NCBI RefSeq assembly: GCF_900659615.1
Contig: NZ_CAACUY010000016.1
Span: 1-64,000 of the forward strand
Direction of reading: 5' to 3'
Source: Actinomadura fibrosa
GTDB taxonomy: Bacteria; Actinomycetota; Actinomycetes; Streptosporangiales; Streptosporangiaceae
DNA: 64,000 nt
Shown: piece after piece, positions 55,690 through 64,000 of the stretch
Position numbering within the stretch: position 1 is the first letter of the stretch
Layout: each line of letters starts with the position of its first letter
Position numbers and translations under genes: made by a program
Notes under the pieces: model-generated
What the model saw: only the letters and a program-made list of their open reading frames with translations
Database searches by the model: none
Told to the model about the DNA's origin: nothing

Positions 55690-56469
55690 CTACAGCCCCA
55701 GGTAGATGCGCCGGACCTGGACGTCGTCGCGCAGGTCGCGGGAGGTGCCGACCATCGCGACCTCGCCGTTCTCCATGACGACGCAGTCGCTGGTCGCCTC
55801 GAAGGTCAGCTTGGCGTTCTGCTCGACCAGCAGCAGGCTGAGCCCCTCCTCGCGGAGCCGCAGCAGGACCGCGAGGATGCCCTCGACGAGCTTGGGCGAC
55901 AGGCCCATGGACGGCTCGTCCAGCAGGATCAGCCGGGGGCGGGCCATCAGCGCCCGGCCCACGGCCAGCATCTGCTGCTGCCCGCCGGAGAGCGCGCCGG
56001 CGAGCCGTCCGCGCATCTCCCCCAGCACCGGGAACAGCTCGTACACCTCGGCGAGCGACTCCCTGGTGCCCGCGCCGCGCCAGGCGCGGGCGTAGGCGCC
56101 GAGCATCAGGTTCTTCTCCACGGTGAGGCCGGGGAAGACGTGCCGGCCCTCGGGGACGTAGCCGATGCCGTGCCGGACGATCTCGCGCGCCTTGACCTTG
56201 GTCAGGTCCACGCCGCCGAAGGTCACGCGTCCCGCGCTGCGCGGGACCAGTCCCATCAGCGCCTTGAGCGTCGAGGTCTTGCCGGCCCCGTTCGCGCCGA
56301 TGATCCCGACCGACTGGCCGGGCTCCACCGTGAAGCCGATCGAGTTGACCGCGCAGACCCCGCCGTAGTGGACGGAGAGGTCCTCCACGGTCAGGGTCGC
56401 CGGCGCCGGGCCGGGCTCAATCCTCTCGGCGGTCTTCTCACCGTCGCGGGCGGTCGTGTCGGCGTTCAT
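55690..56469 (-). CDS. LivF-type ATPase of a branched-chain-amino-acid-type ABC importer
   Basis: 259 residues: a 25-residue variable N-terminus, Walker A GANGAGKTS near residue 56, signature LSGGQQQM, Walker B LILLDEPSMGLSP and the closing VRRIYLGL typical of LivF. It pairs with the ATPase domain of the LivMG fusion. ATG 56469 overlaps the preceding stop (ATGA). Last gene of the operon, followed by a terminator. Liv systems also import amides, organic acids and aromatic acids, so the name does not fix the substrate. Confidence 0.94.
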   Translation of the reverse strand: MNADTTARDGEKTAERIEPGPAPATLTVEDLSVHYGGVCAVNSIGFTVEPGQSVGIIGANGAGKTSTLKALMGLVPRSAGRVTFGGVDLTKVKAREIVRHGIGYVPEGRHVFPGLTVEKNLMLGAYARAWRGAGTRESLAEVYELFPVLGEMRGRLAGALSGGQQQMLAVGRALMARPRLILLDEPSMGLSPKLVEGILAVLLRLREEGLSLLLVEQNAKLTFEATSDCVVMENGEVAMVGTSRDLRDDVQVRRIYLGL

Positions 56470-58322
56470 GAGGTCACCTCGGTGGTCGGCAGCGGCATGT
56501 CGGCCATGGCGGAGTCCCCGAGGTAGGCCTCGATGACCGCGTGGTCCGCGACGACCTCGGCGGGGGTCCCCTCGGCGATGACGGACCCGTTGGCCAGGAC
56601 GGTGACCCGCTCGCACAGCGACATCACCAGGCCCATGTTGTGCTCGATGAGCACGACGGTGACGCCGCTGCCGCGGATGGAGCGGACGATCTCCGAGAGC
56701 TGGCGCACCTCCTCGCCGTTGAGGCCGGCGGCGGGCTCGTCCAGCAGCAGCAGGCGCGGTGCCCCGGCCATCGCGCGGGCGATCTCGATGCGGCGCTGGA
56801 TGCCGTAGGGCAGGGAGCCGGGCCTCGCGGCGGCGAACTCGGTCAGCCCGAACCGGTCGAGCAGGTCGTCGGCCTGCCGGTGCAGGCGGCGCTCCTGCCG
56901 CCAGACGCCGACGGGCCACAGCGCGTACTTCCAGATCGCGTACGTCCGGGACCGGTCGAGGGCGACGAGCAGGTTGTCCCGGACGCTCAGCTCGCCGAAC
57001 AGCCGCAGGTTCTGGAAGGTCCGGGCCAGGCCGTGCCGCGAGAGCCGGTACGGGCGGGAGCCGGAGACGACGTGCCCGTCGATCAGGACCCGTCCGCCGG
57101 ACGGCCTGTAGAAGCCGCTGACGATGTTGAACAGCGTGGTCTTCCCCGAGCCGTTCGGCCCCACGATGCCGCGAATCTCGCCGCGCTCGACCGTGAGGGA
57201 CACGTCCCGCAGCGCCTTGAGCCCGCGGAACTGCTTGGCGACGCCGCTGATCTCCAGCATGGGCCGCGAGTCACCGGTCTCCCGGCCCTGGTCGCCGACG
57301 CCCTGGTCGCCGGCGGCCTCGTAGGGGCGGAACTCCCGGAGCACCGACCGTTCCGCGGTCCTGCCGAGCCGGCGGTCCAGGAGGGCCTTGAGCCGGGTAG
57401 GGACGCCGGCGAGCCCGGTGGGCGCGAACACCACCATGAGGACGACGACGATGCCGAAGCCGAGCTGCGCGTAGGTGGGGTAGTCCACGAGCTGCTCGCG
57501 GATCAGCGTCAGGCCGACGGCGCCGACGACGCAGCCGACGAGGCTCTGCCGCCCGCCGATCACGACCATCGCCAGCAGCAGGAACATGTTGGCGATGTTG
57601 AACGTGTCGGGGGCGATGTAGCGGATGAGCCCCGCGTACAGCACGCCGGCGAGGCCGCCGAAGACGCTGGACAGCATGAAGGCGGTCATGCGCAGCAGCG
57701 GGATCTCGGCGCCGACCGCGCCGGCGGCGAGCGGGTCGTCCCGCATCGCCATGAGCCTGCGGCCGAGGCCCGTCCGCACGACGAACAGCGCGAAGGCCAG
57801 CGCGAGCGCGAACACCACCACTTCCAGGTAGTAGTACAGGTACTCGCTGGACAGGTCGACGCCGAACATCGGCGGGACGGGGATCGCCGAGATGCCCTCG
57901 GCGCCGCCCGCGATCTCGGCGTTGGTCGTCCAGTTGATGAAGCCGAGCGCGAGGCCGAGGGTGACGATGCCGAGGTAGTGCGACTGCATGCGCAGCGCCG
58001 GGACGCCGACGAGCAGCCCGATCAGCGCGGACGCGAGGAGCGCCACCGCGGCGGCCGGCCAGAACCCGAGGCCGTTGTGGGTGGTGAGGATCGCGGTGGT
58101 GTAGGCGCTGACCCCGAAGAAGGCGATCTGCGCCAGGTTGATCTGGCCGGCGATGCCCATGGCCAGGCCCATCCCGATCGCCAGCAGCGCGAACACCAGC
58201 GCGACGTCCACGACGTGGATGGCGTAGCCGCCGAGCGTGTACGGCAGCAGCCAGGCGATGAGGACGAACCCCGCGACCGTCCCCAGCCGCGGCGCGTTGC
58301 GGTGCCTGAGGAGGGTGCTCAT
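56466..58322 (-). CDS. Fused LivM permease-LivG ATPase
   Basis: 618 residues. Residues about 1-320 are a LivM permease with eight or nine membrane helices and the loop RMQSHYLGIVTLGLALGF. A hydrophilic linker (EAAGDQGVGDQGRETGDSRP) joins it to a LivG ATPase with Walker A GPNGSGKTT near 387, signature LPYGIQRRIEIARAM and Walker B LLLLDEPAAGLNG. No stop or start sits between the halves, so this is a true fusion. It overlaps livH and livF by ATGA junctions. Confidence 0.93.
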   Translation of the reverse strand: MSTLLRHRNAPRLGTVAGFVLIAWLLPYTLGGYAIHVVDVALVFALLAIGMGLAMGIAGQINLAQIAFFGVSAYTTAILTTHNGLGFWPAAAVALLASALIGLLVGVPALRMQSHYLGIVTLGLALGFINWTTNAEIAGGAEGISAIPVPPMFGVDLSSEYLYYYLEVVVFALALAFALFVVRTGLGRRLMAMRDDPLAAGAVGAEIPLLRMTAFMLSSVFGGLAGVLYAGLIRYIAPDTFNIANMFLLLAMVVIGGRQSLVGCVVGAVGLTLIREQLVDYPTYAQLGFGIVVVLMVVFAPTGLAGVPTRLKALLDRRLGRTAERSVLREFRPYEAAGDQGVGDQGRETGDSRPMLEISGVAKQFRGLKALRDVSLTVERGEIRGIVGPNGSGKTTLFNIVSGFYRPSGGRVLIDGHVVSGSRPYRLSRHGLARTFQNLRLFGELSVRDNLLVALDRSRTYAIWKYALWPVGVWRQERRLHRQADDLLDRFGLTEFAAARPGSLPYGIQRRIEIARAMAGAPRLLLLDEPAAGLNGEEVRQLSEIVRSIRGSGVTVVLIEHNMGLVMSLCERVTVLANGSVIAEGTPAEVVADHAVIEAYLGDSAMADMPLPTTEVTS

Positions 58323-59188
58323 GCGCGGCTCACCGTCGTCTCGCCGAACAGGCCCGTCGGCCGGATCATGATCACCACGGTGAACACCAGGAAGACGACG
58401 AGCTCGGAGTAGCCCTGGAAGTGGCCGGCGGCGAAGGAGTCCAGGACGCCGATGGCGAAGCCGCCGGCGATGGCGCCCGGGATGTTGCCGCAGCCGCCGA
58501 GCATCGCGGCCGCGAAGCCCTTGATGCCGATGGTGCCGCCCATCGTCGGGTTGACGTACAGCAGCGGGCCGACCAGCCCGCCGGCGAGCGCGGCGAGCCC
58601 GGCGCCGAGGGCGAACGCGATCGCGTTGCTGCGCCCGACGTGGATGCCGACCGCGGTGGCCGCCTCGTGGTCCATCGCGACCGCCTGCATCGCGGCGCCC
58701 ATCTTCGTGCGCTGGAGGAAGGCGACCAGCAGGAACACGGCCGCCGCCGCGATGGCCAGCACGACGAGGTCGTAGGTGCGGACGCGGAGCCCGAAGAACT
58801 CCAGCGGGGCGCCGCCGACGGGGGTGCGGACGGCGCGCCCGGTCGCCCCCCAGATGAGGACGGCGACCGCCTGGAGGACCATCCCGAAGCCGATCGTGCC
58901 GATCAGCATGAGGGTGAAGTCCTTGTTCTCCAGCGGGCGCAGCACCCGCTCGATGAACAGGCCGATGAGGCCCGTCACCGCGATGGCCAGGACCATGGCC
59001 AGGGCGAAGGGAAGCCTGGTCGACATGTAGAACGTGGACGCGGCGTAGGCGCCGATCATGAGCACGTCGGCGTGCGCGAAGTTGACCAGCCCCATGGTGC
59101 GGTAGACGAGGGAGAATCCCATCGCCACCAGGGCGTAGATCGCGCCGAGGCTCAGTCCGCCTATCAGTGTCTGAAGGAAGACCTGCAT
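58319..59188 (-). CDS. LivH-type permease
   Basis: 289 residues with about eight membrane helices. It opens with the family sequence LQTLIGGLSLGAIYALVAMGFSLVY and contains the EAAxxxG-like coupling loop (DHEAATAVGIHVGRSN). It forms the transmembrane channel with the LivM part of the next gene. The stop overlaps the LivMG start (ATGA). Confidence 0.94.
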   Translation of the reverse strand: MQVFLQTLIGGLSLGAIYALVAMGFSLVYRTMGLVNFAHADVLMIGAYAASTFYMSTRLPFALAMVLAIAVTGLIGLFIERVLRPLENKDFTLMLIGTIGFGMVLQAVAVLIWGATGRAVRTPVGGAPLEFFGLRVRTYDLVVLAIAAAAVFLLVAFLQRTKMGAAMQAVAMDHEAATAVGIHVGRSNAIAFALGAGLAALAGGLVGPLLYVNPTMGGTIGIKGFAAAMLGGCGNIPGAIAGGFAIGVLDSFAAGHFQGYSELVVFLVFTVVIMIRPTGLFGETTVSRA

Positions 59189-59239
59189 GGTTCTCTTTCT
59201 GCGCGGCCGGCGTCGGAGCCGGCGAGGGGTCGTCCGCCG

Positions 59240-60397
59240 TCAGCCGTCGGCCTTGACGACCGTCCCGTTCTTCATGATCCCGATGGAGGTCGCCTTGATG
59301 CCGACCCCGGTCTCGTCGTACTGGAAGTCGCCGAGCAGCCCCTTGTGCCGGACGGCGCGGATGGCGTCGGCGAGCTTCCGGCCGGTGGCGACGCCGCTGT
59401 TCTTCAGGGCGGTGAGCAGGATCGTCGTCCCGTCGTAGGCCTTGGCGCCGTGCAGCTCGGCGTCCTCGCCGTAGGCGGCCTTGTAGGCGGCGGCGAACTT
59501 CCTGGACGCCTCGGAGACCTCGTTGCTGAGGTAGGGCGAGCTGACGATGGTGCCCTCGACGTTCTTGACGCCCGCGGTGTCGCGGTAGACGGGGGTGCCC
59601 TGCGGGGCGGCGCCGGCGAACGGCGCGTCGATGCCGAGGTCGCGGGCCTGCTTGACGATGAGGCCGGACTCGACCTCCTCCGAGCCGATGAAGACCACGT
59701 CCGGGGACTTCTGCCGGATCTTGGTGAGCTGGGCGCTGAAGTCCTTCTGGTCGGTGGTGACGACCTCGTCGGCGACGGGCTTGATCGAGCGGTCGCTCAG
59801 CGCCTTGAGGAACGCGTCGTGCTCGCCCTTCCCGTAGGACCCGTTGTTGCTGATCATCGCGATCTTCTTCATCTTCTTGGCGTCCACGACGTACTTCGCG
59901 AGCGTCTCGTCGTAGGTGCTGGACGTGGGCCCGTTGAGGAACAGGAACGGGCTCTTGAGCGCCACCATCCCGTTGGACTGGCCGGAGGCGATGTTCGGGA
60001 TCTCGTGCTGGCGCAGGGTCGGCGCCATCGCGATCGTGACGGCGCTCTCCGCGGTGCCGATCATCGCGAGGTACTTCTGGCTGGCGATCTTGCGGGCGAT
60101 GTTGGTGCCGACGGTGGGGTCGCCCTGGTCGTCGAAGACGTCCAGCTTGATGGTGCGGCCGTTGATGCCGCCGGCCCTGTTCCATTCGTCGACGGCGAGC
60201 TTGGCGCCCTTGTACTCCCACTTGCCGAGCGAGCTGAGCTGCCCGCTCTGCGCGTCGACCACGGCGATCTTGATGGGGCCGCTGCCGCCGGAGCCGGAGT
60301 CCTTCGACTCACCGGGGGCGCCGCAGGCGGCGGTCAGCCCGGCGGCGAGCACTCCGGCGGCCAGGGCGGAGACACGGGGTCGGGGGGTGGTGCGCAT
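59240..60397 (-). CDS. Extracellular solute-binding lipoprotein, LivK/branched-chain type
   Basis: 385 residues from ATG 60397 (GAGGTGA upstream). A lipoprotein signal with lipobox LTAAC puts the lipid on Cys25. The periplasmic-binding-protein type 1 fold follows: IKIAVVDAQSGQLSSLG, KLAVDEWNRAGGINGR, IGTAESAVTIAMAP and KAYDGTTILLTALKNSG. It captures the substrate for the Liv importer downstream, 51 bp away. The ligand cannot be read from sequence; position next to dehydrogenases and a ThDP enzyme suggests an oxidised organic acid or polyol product. Confidence 0.93.
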   Translation of the reverse strand: MRTTPRPRVSALAAGVLAAGLTAACGAPGESKDSGSGGSGPIKIAVVDAQSGQLSSLGKWEYKGAKLAVDEWNRAGGINGRTIKLDVFDDQGDPTVGTNIARKIASQKYLAMIGTAESAVTIAMAPTLRQHEIPNIASGQSNGMVALKSPFLFLNGPTSSTYDETLAKYVVDAKKMKKIAMISNNGSYGKGEHDAFLKALSDRSIKPVADEVVTTDQKDFSAQLTKIRQKSPDVVFIGSEEVESGLIVKQARDLGIDAPFAGAAPQGTPVYRDTAGVKNVEGTIVSSPYLSNEVSEASRKFAAAYKAAYGEDAELHGAKAYDGTTILLTALKNSGVATGRKLADAIRAVRHKGLLGDFQYDETGVGIKATSIGIMKNGTVVKADG

Positions 60398-60461
60398 GGA
60401 TTCACCTCGGTGGGTGGGGATGTCGGGGTGGGTCGTGGTCGGGCTCGGGAGGTGGTCGGGC

Positions 60462-62282
60462 TCAGGAGGCGGGCGGCGAGGGGTGGCCGCCGCCGTCGGG
60501 GAAGACACCCTGGTAGATGTCGTTGATGTTCCAGTGCCCGGGTGTGGGCACGGGCTCGTTGACCATCGGCACGTCCAGGACGGCCGGACGGCGCGCGGCG
60601 ACGGCCGCGCGCAGGGCCGGCAGCAGGGCGTCCGGTGTAGTGATCGCGTGCCCGTCGGCTCCGCACGCGCGCGCGTAGGCGGCGAAGTCGGGGCTGTAGG
60701 GGCGGCCGTCCGGGTCGCGGAACTCGCAGCCGTAGCTCGCCCCGAAGTTCGCCGCCTGGAGGTCGGCGATCGTGCCGTGCGCGCGGTTGTTCATCACCAC
60801 GAAGAGCACCGGCAGGCCCTGCTCCACGGCCATCGGGACGGCCGGGAGCTGCGCGCTCATCCCGCCGTCGCCGACGAGCGCGACGACGACGCGGTCCGGC
60901 GCGCCGATCTGCACGCCGACCGCGGCAGCCGGGCCGAACCCCATCGTGGAGGCGCCGCCGGGGGTGATGAAGCGGCCTTCGGCGGGCAGCTCGTAGCACT
61001 GGGCGACGCCGTTCTTGTTCCAGCCGACGTCGGTGACCAGCACCGCCCCGGCCGGCAGGGCCGCGCGCAGGTCGGCGAGGATCCGCTCGGGCCGCAGCGG
61101 GAACGCGTCGCTGCGGCCGCGGTCCCGGCTCCGCTCGAACAGCTCGGTGCGGGCGGCGCGGATCCGCTCGCGCAGTCCCGGGCGGCCGACCGGTTCAGGG
61201 CGGACGTCCCGCACGGCCCGGCCGATCGCCTGGACGGCGAAGGTCACGTCGGCGACGGCGCCGATCTCCACCGGGTAGTTGCGGCCGATCTCGGCGGCGT
61301 CGATGTCGATCTGGATGAGCCGTCCCGGCGCGCCGGGGTCGTCCGGGCCGCCGATGTTCCAGGTGTAGCGATCGTCCCACGAGCTGGCGTCGGTCTCGGC
61401 GAACCGGGTCGCCAGCGCGAGGACGACGTCGGCGTCGCGCGCGTAGTCGTTGGTGGTCTCCAAGCCCCAGAATCCCGGCATGCCCAGCAGCAGCGGGTGG
61501 TCGTCGGGGACGGCGCCCTTGCCCATGAGCGAGTGGGCGATCGGGATGTCGAGGTGCTCGGCGAGGGAGAGCAGCGCGCTCCTGCCCGCCTCCCCGCGCA
61601 GCCCGCCGCCCAGGTAGATCAGCGGACGCTCGGCCTCGGCGAGCCGCGCCGCGATCCGCTCCGCGGTCGCCGCCGGGAGGTCGGGAGCCGAGCCGTACGC
61701 GGGGAGCGGGTGGTCCGCGGGGGCGACGGGCCGGGAGAACAGGTCCATCGGGACGTTCAGCAGCACCGCGCCGGGACGTCCCGACGTGGCCGTCCAGAAC
61801 GCGCGCTCGGTGAACCGGCCGAGGTCCTCGGCGCGGTGGACGTGCCAGGCGCGTTTGACGAACGGCCGGTAGATCGCGGTCTGGTCCGCGTCGGCGTGGA
61901 GGTTGACCTCCTGGTGCGGGTGCCGACCGCGGTAGTAGGACGGGACGTCGCCCGCGATGGCGACCAGCGGGACGGAGTCGAGCGCGGCGGTCGCCACGCC
62001 GGTGACGGCGTTCATCATCCCCGGGCCGACGTGCACGAGCAGCACGCCCGGCCGGCCGGAGGCGCGGGCGTAGCCGTCGGCGGCGTGCGCGGCGGCCTGC
62101 TCGTGGCGGGCGATGACGAACTCGATCGGGCTGCGGCCGAGCGCGTCCAGCAGGGCGATGTTGGTGTGCCCGCAGGTCCCGAAGACGTACTCGACGCCGT
62201 AGCCTTCGAGCTGCCGGACGAGCGCCTCCGCCGCGGGCACGGCGACCGCGGGGTCGCTGTGGGGCCGGACGTCCACGGTCAT
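60462..62282 (-). CDS. Thiamine-diphosphate-dependent enzyme, acetolactate synthase-like
   Basis: 606 residues in the three-domain ThDP layout: N-terminal pyrimidine-binding domain with the activating Glu61 (RHEQAAAHAADGYARASG), central domain (about 200-340), and C-terminal diphosphate domain with GDGGMS...VMNN. A loop GPGMMNAVTG is as in acetolactate synthases, but the operon has no regulatory subunit, so a catabolic carboligase, decarboxylase or lyase role is more likely. It overlaps the alcohol dehydrogenase by ATGA. The C-terminus (NINDIYQGVFPDGGG) is an extension I cannot place. Confidence 0.9.
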   Translation of the reverse strand: MTVDVRPHSDPAVAVPAAEALVRQLEGYGVEYVFGTCGHTNIALLDALGRSPIEFVIARHEQAAAHAADGYARASGRPGVLLVHVGPGMMNAVTGVATAALDSVPLVAIAGDVPSYYRGRHPHQEVNLHADADQTAIYRPFVKRAWHVHRAEDLGRFTERAFWTATSGRPGAVLLNVPMDLFSRPVAPADHPLPAYGSAPDLPAATAERIAARLAEAERPLIYLGGGLRGEAGRSALLSLAEHLDIPIAHSLMGKGAVPDDHPLLLGMPGFWGLETTNDYARDADVVLALATRFAETDASSWDDRYTWNIGGPDDPGAPGRLIQIDIDAAEIGRNYPVEIGAVADVTFAVQAIGRAVRDVRPEPVGRPGLRERIRAARTELFERSRDRGRSDAFPLRPERILADLRAALPAGAVLVTDVGWNKNGVAQCYELPAEGRFITPGGASTMGFGPAAAVGVQIGAPDRVVVALVGDGGMSAQLPAVPMAVEQGLPVLFVVMNNRAHGTIADLQAANFGASYGCEFRDPDGRPYSPDFAAYARACGADGHAITTPDALLPALRAAVAARRPAVLDVPMVNEPVPTPGHWNINDIYQGVFPDGGGHPSPPAS

Positions 62283-63280
62283 GGGTGCGTCTCCTCGGTT
62301 CGGGGCAGGCTGATCCAGGTCTTGCCGGCGATCTCGGCGGCGCGCGCGAACGCCTTCGGCGCCTCGGCGAGCTCGAAGCGCTCGCGCAGGACCCGGCCGG
62401 GGTGCAGGTCGTGCTCGCCGAGCATCGCGATGGTGCGGGAGAAGTCCGCGGGGTGGTCGTAGATGAGGCAGCCGCGGACGGTCAGCCGCTGCTGCACGAG
62501 CGCGAAGGTGGTGAGCCGGGCCGGGCGCGGGCTCTGGCCGACGGCGATGAGCGTGCCGCCGGGCGCGAGGCGCTCCAGCGCCCGCTCGAACGCCTCGGGC
62601 GCGCCGGACGTCTCGATCACCACGGGGAAGGACGTCCCGGCGGGGAGCCCGGCGGCGTCGCCCGCCCCGAGCCGCAGCGCGAGCGCGCGGCGGCCCTTGT
62701 GGGGCTCGACGATGTAGGGGACTCCCCCGGCGTGGGCGGCGGCCATCGCGACCAGCAGCCCCTGGGAGCCGGCGCCCGCGACCAGGCACCGGTCGCCCGC
62801 GGCGAGGCCGCTCATGCGGACGGCGTTGAGCGCGACGGTGAACGGCTCGACGCAGACGACGTCGGTCTCGTCCCAGTCCGCGGGGACGGGCCAGGTGAAG
62901 CGCGCGGGGACCGCGACGCGCTCGGCGAGCAGGCCGGGCTCGGTGATGCCCGCCGCCCTGCGGTGGGCGCAGCCCGCCGTGGCGCCGGCGGCGCACGCCG
63001 GGCACGCCAGGCACGGATAGTTCGGCTCCACGACGACCCGCTGGCCCGCGAACCGGTCGGTGACCTCCTCGCCCGCGGCGATGACGACCCCGAACGCCTC
63101 GTGCCCGAGCACCCACGGCAGGGAGGGCACCGCGCGACGGCCGGAGATGACGGCGAGGTCGGAGCCGCAAAGCCCGACGCCGTGGACGGCGACGACGACG
63201 TCCCGCGGGCCGCAGGACGGCTCCGGCCGGTCGTCCACCACGGCCACCTCGTCCGGGGCGACGAGGACGGCCGCCTTCAC
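62279..63280 (-). CDS. Zinc-dependent alcohol dehydrogenase, MDR family
   Basis: 333 residues from a GTG that overlaps the aldehyde dehydrogenase stop (GTGA). Catalytic zinc ligands are Cys38, His60 and Glu61 (GHE); structural zinc ligands are Cys90, Cys93, Cys96 and Cys104; the nucleotide loop is GAGSQG. It should interconvert an alcohol and its carbonyl with NAD(P). Between an aldehyde dehydrogenase and a ThDP enzyme, it fits a short catabolic route. Confidence 0.92.
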   Translation of the reverse strand: MKAAVLVAPDEVAVVDDRPEPSCGPRDVVVAVHGVGLCGSDLAVISGRRAVPSLPWVLGHEAFGVVIAAGEEVTDRFAGQRVVVEPNYPCLACPACAAGATAGCAHRRAAGITEPGLLAERVAVPARFTWPVPADWDETDVVCVEPFTVALNAVRMSGLAAGDRCLVAGAGSQGLLVAMAAAHAGGVPYIVEPHKGRRALALRLGAGDAAGLPAGTSFPVVIETSGAPEAFERALERLAPGGTLIAVGQSPRPARLTTFALVQQRLTVRGCLIYDHPADFSRTIAMLGEHDLHPGRVLRERFELAEAPKAFARAAEIAGKTWISLPRTEETHP

Positions 63281-64000
63281 GCGGCACCCCACAGCGAGGT
63301 CCCGCGCAGGGTCATCGTCTTGACGACGGTGTAGTCGTCGATCGTGCAGCGGGGCGACTCGCGCCCGAAGCCGGAGTCCTTGACGCCGCCGAACGGCACG
63401 TGGTCCAGCCGGAAGTTCGACGACCCGTTGACGATCAGGCCGCCGACCTCCAGGTCGCGCCACACGGTGATGATGCGGTCCATGTCGCGGGTGAACAGGC
63501 CCGCCTGGAGCCCGTACCGGCTCTCGTTGCACCGCTCGATCACCTCGTCCAGGCCGTCGAAGGGCATGACGGCGACGAGCGCGCCGAACACCTCCTCCCG
63601 GACGACCGCGCAGTCGGCGGGCGGGTCCGCCACGACGGTGGGCATCGCGGTGGCGCCGTCCCGCTTCCCGCCGAGCAGCACGCGGGCACCGGCCTCGGCG
63701 GCCTCCGCGCTCCACCGCACGACGCGTTCCGCCGCGTCGTCGTCGACCATCGACCCCACGTCGGTCCTCGGGTCCAGGGGATCGCCCACGGTGAGCGCCT
63801 CGACGTGGCCGGTGAACAGGCCGAGGAACTCCTCGAACCGGGACCGCTGGACGTACACCCGCTGCACCGAGATGCAGCTCTGCCCCGAGTTGGTGTAACC
63901 GGTGCGGGCGCAGATCCGGGCGGCCTCGGCCACGTCGGCGTCCTCGCACACGATCGTCGCGGCGTTGCCGCCCAGCTCCAGCACCAGGCGCTTGGCCCCG
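63277..64000 (-). CDS. Aldehyde dehydrogenase, partial (N-terminus beyond the window)
   Basis: The C-terminal 240 residues of an NAD(P)-dependent aldehyde dehydrogenase. The general-base Glu is in LELGGN and the catalytic Cys in SGQSC; the cofactor/oligomer motifs EEVFGALV, NGSSNFRLDHVPFGG and KDSGFGRE are intact. The 5' part lies to the right of the window. It is the first visible gene of the operon that runs to livF. It would oxidise an aldehyde, possibly made by the adjacent ThDP enzyme or alcohol dehydrogenase. Confidence 0.95.
   Translation of the reverse strand, partial: GAKRLVLELGGNAATIVCEDADVAEAARICARTGYTNSGQSCISVQRVYVQRSRFEEFLGLFTGHVEALTVGDPLDPRTDVGSMVDDDAAERVVRWSAEAAEAGARVLLGGKRDGATAMPTVVADPPADCAVVREEVFGALVAVMPFDGLDEVIERCNESRYGLQAGLFTRDMDRIITVWRDLEVGGLIVNGSSNFRLDHVPFGGVKDSGFGRESPRCTIDDYTVVKTMTLRGTSLWGAA

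Overview
The window is very GC-rich (mostly above 70%), with dense co-directional genes, many GTG starts and overlapping ATGA/GTGA start-stop junctions. Together with modular type I polyketide synthases, MonB-type epoxide-opening enzymes, a DUF574 methyltransferase and an actinobacterial PQQ operon, this points to a filamentous actinomycete. An Actinomadura-like (Streptosporangiales) genome would fit, but the genus cannot be fixed from sequence reading alone. No rRNA, tRNA, CRISPR array or intact insertion sequence was seen.

Positions 1-24,000 look like the right-hand end of a polyether ionophore gene cluster. A PKS gene entering from the left ends with a KR and an ACP. It is followed by two small SnoaL/NTF2-fold proteins that resemble the epoxide-opening cyclases MonBI/MonBII and Lsd19. 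On the opposite strand lie two coupled PKS genes with three modules: KS-AT(methylmalonyl)-DH-KR-ACP, KS-AT(malonyl)-DH-ER-KR-ACP and KS-AT(methylmalonyl)-inactive KR-ACP. None carries a thioesterase domain. A discrete type II thioesterase and a TetR/ABC exporter set of the tetronasin-resistance type close the cluster. A 15-bp tandem repeat array sits where the two PKS strands converge. The epoxidase expected for a polyether is not in the window and would lie to the left.

Positions 24,000-39,770 are a mosaic of decayed and small accessory genes: a broken SLAC1/TDT transporter, a truncated anti-sigma ATPase, a MEDS-ATPase protein, a Rid protein, an XRE regulator divergent from an aldo/keto reductase and monooxygenase pair, a secreted amidase, a small secreted two-repeat protein, a TetR/MFS divergent pair with a palindromic operator, a DUF574 methyltransferase divergent from a P450 with a CYP51-like HHT motif, a ParB-like protein, and a LysE-like relic with an orphan palindrome. 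Several 300-1,000 bp stretches carry no convincing gene.

Positions 39,771-44,758 hold a four-gene, translationally coupled cassette of membrane and secreted proteins of unknown function. A convergent secreted lipase follows.

Positions 46,369-64,000 form an oxidative metabolism island. The operon pqqA-B-C-D-E continues into an AroQ-like protein lacking one usual catalytic histidine and then an Old Yellow Enzyme/FadH-type flavoenzyme. Upstream of pqqA is a Tat-exported PQQ-dependent dehydrogenase with a degenerate cupredoxin tail. It diverges from a secreted ThuA-like protein across a control region with two related palindromes exactly 21 bp apart. Convergent to these is an operon for an aldehyde dehydrogenase (cut by the window end), a zinc alcohol dehydrogenase, a ThDP enzyme and a branched-chain-amino-acid-type ABC importer with a fused LivM-LivG. 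A reasonable inference is that the exported quinoprotein oxidises an alcohol or sugar outside the membrane, the product is imported by the Liv system, and the ThDP enzyme and the two dehydrogenases break it down; the substrate is unknown.
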